Assembly: GCA_934541115.1 (NCBI GenBank)
Contig: CAKTDF010000013.1
Location: 1 to 64,000 of the forward strand
Direction: 5' to 3'
Origin: an uncultured Eubacteriales bacterium
GTDB taxonomy: Bacteria > Bacillota > Clostridia > Oscillospirales > Acutalibacteraceae
DNA length: 64,000 bases
Below, one piece after another: positions 63,541 through 64,000 of the stretch. Position 1 is the first letter of the stretch, and the number at the start of each line of letters is the position of its first letter. The position numbers were made by a program, and so were the translations under genes. The notes under the pieces are model-generated. The model worked only from the letters and a program-made list of their open reading frames with translations, searched no databases and was not told the origin of the DNA.

Positions 63541-64000
63541 TTAAATTCCTGCCAGACGGCGAAGCTCTTCTGCTTTATCGGTCTTTTCCCACTGAACACC
63601 GAGTTCTTCCCTGCCAACATGACCGTATGATGAAAGAGGGCTGTAAATCGGGGCGCGCAGATGCAGCATGTCAATGATTGCCGCCGGGCGCAGGTCAAAC
63701 ACACGATTCACCAGTTCTGCAAGCTTGTCCTCAGGAATCTTGGCTGTGCCGAAGGTTTCAACAAGAACCGAGACCGGCTTTGCAACACCTATGGCATAAG
63801 CAAGCTGAACCTCACATTTTGAAGCAAGACCGGCGGCAACAATGTTCTTTGCAACATATCTTGCCGCATAGGCTGCACTGCGGTCAACCTTTGTCGGATC
63901 TTTGCCTGAAAAAGCGCCGCCACCGTGGCGCGAATATCCGCCGTATGTGTCAACAATGATCTTTCTGCCTGTGAGACCGCTGTCTCCCTGCGGTCCGCCG
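63541..64000 (-). CDS. metK: S-adenosylmethionine synthetase, C-terminal part (cut by window edge)
   Basis: The last 152 codons are present; the gene continues beyond 64000. The frame reads GGPQGDSGLTGRKIIVDTYG at the edge, then HGGGAFSGKDPTKVDRSAAYAARY (signature 2, GGGAFSGKD, with active-site Lys and Asp). AYAIGVAKPVSVLVETFGT and the C-terminal YGHVGREELGVQWEKTD follow. These are diagnostic for MetK, which makes S-adenosylmethionine from methionine and ATP. The stop TAA is at 63541-63543. Confidence 0.96.
   Translation of the reverse strand, partial: GGPQGDSGLTGRKIIVDTYGGYSRHGGGAFSGKDPTKVDRSAAYAARYVAKNIVAAGLASKCEVQLAYAIGVAKPVSVLVETFGTAKIPEDKLAELVNRVFDLRPAAIIDMLHLRAPIYSPLSSYGHVGREELGVQWEKTDKAEELRRLAGI

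Overview
The window looks like chromosomal DNA of a mid-GC, Gram-positive gut anaerobe of the class Clostridia, most like Ruminococcaceae/Oscillospiraceae. This is inferred from gene order and family content, not from a 16S gene. The supporting signs are: the block rimP-nusA-ylxR-ylxQ-infB-rbfA-nrnA-truB-ribF in Firmicutes order; an L27 with the cleavable N-terminal extension next to its protease Prp; PduL plus acetate kinase for acetate formation; an intracellular GH29 fucosidase; and strong GGAGG-type ribosome binding sites with near-consensus TTGACA/TATAAT promoters. No phage genes, transposase, CRISPR array or tRNA were seen.

Layout. 1-10.3 kb: a lipoprotein, a small XRE regulator and a giant secreted protein (2948 aa) of 34 tandem BIG2 Ig-like domains. 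10.5-13.4 kb: exonuclease III, a lone 5S rRNA gene with a perfect promoter, two small proteins and an SDR-family protein. 13.4-15.4 kb: about 2 kb without genes, built from 162-bp direct repeats, long inverted repeats and fragments of other repeat modules. 15.4-26 kb (minus strand): the translation/ribosome-maturation operon, ending with ribF, a HAD phosphatase and a zinc-ribbon membrane protein. 26-31 kb: GH29 fucosidase convergent with a GPH sugar symporter, then a small membrane protein and a family-4 uracil-DNA glycosylase. 31-34 kb: pduL, whose stop codon lies in the end of a 445-bp MITE-like element, then a 35-aa peptide gene with a structured leader and a secreted PI-PLC-type enzyme. 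34-44 kb: lipoprotein, mannonate dehydratase, thymidine kinase, an ABC exporter with a large coiled-coil permease, two PfkB sugar kinases and a class II aldolase. 44-51 kb: ackA, a secreted EEP-fold enzyme, a small secreted protein, rplU-prp-rpmA and a DUF2974-type hydrolase. 51-54.5 kb: trpS, cysK, metY. 55-59.6 kb: a surface O-acylation cluster (SGNH, DUF4358, MBOAT, DHHW) plus a hexapeptide acetyltransferase. 59.7-64 kb: TetR, an internally duplicated membrane protein, an Rrf2 regulator, a second zinc-ribbon membrane protein and the 3' part of metK.

How it fits together. Hexuronate enters as mannonate (UxuA), becomes KDG and is phosphorylated by the PfkB kinase. An IolC/IolJ-like pair suggests use of inositol-type intermediates. 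Fucosyl glycans are probably imported and cut inside the cell. Carbon leaves as acetate through PduL and AckA. CysK, MetY and MetK cover sulfur assimilation and the methyl cycle, possibly under the Rrf2 regulator. Several secreted proteins (the BIG2 giant, PI-PLC, the EEP enzyme, lipoproteins) and the O-acylation cluster point to heavy investment in the cell surface.

The least ordinary parts are the giant repeat protein with separate lysine-rich and acidic halves, the dispersed non-coding repeat families (one MITE-like with TA-flanked terminal inverted repeats), the 35-aa peptide gene with a dyad leader, and a tail-like aromatic C-terminal helix seen on three otherwise unrelated products.
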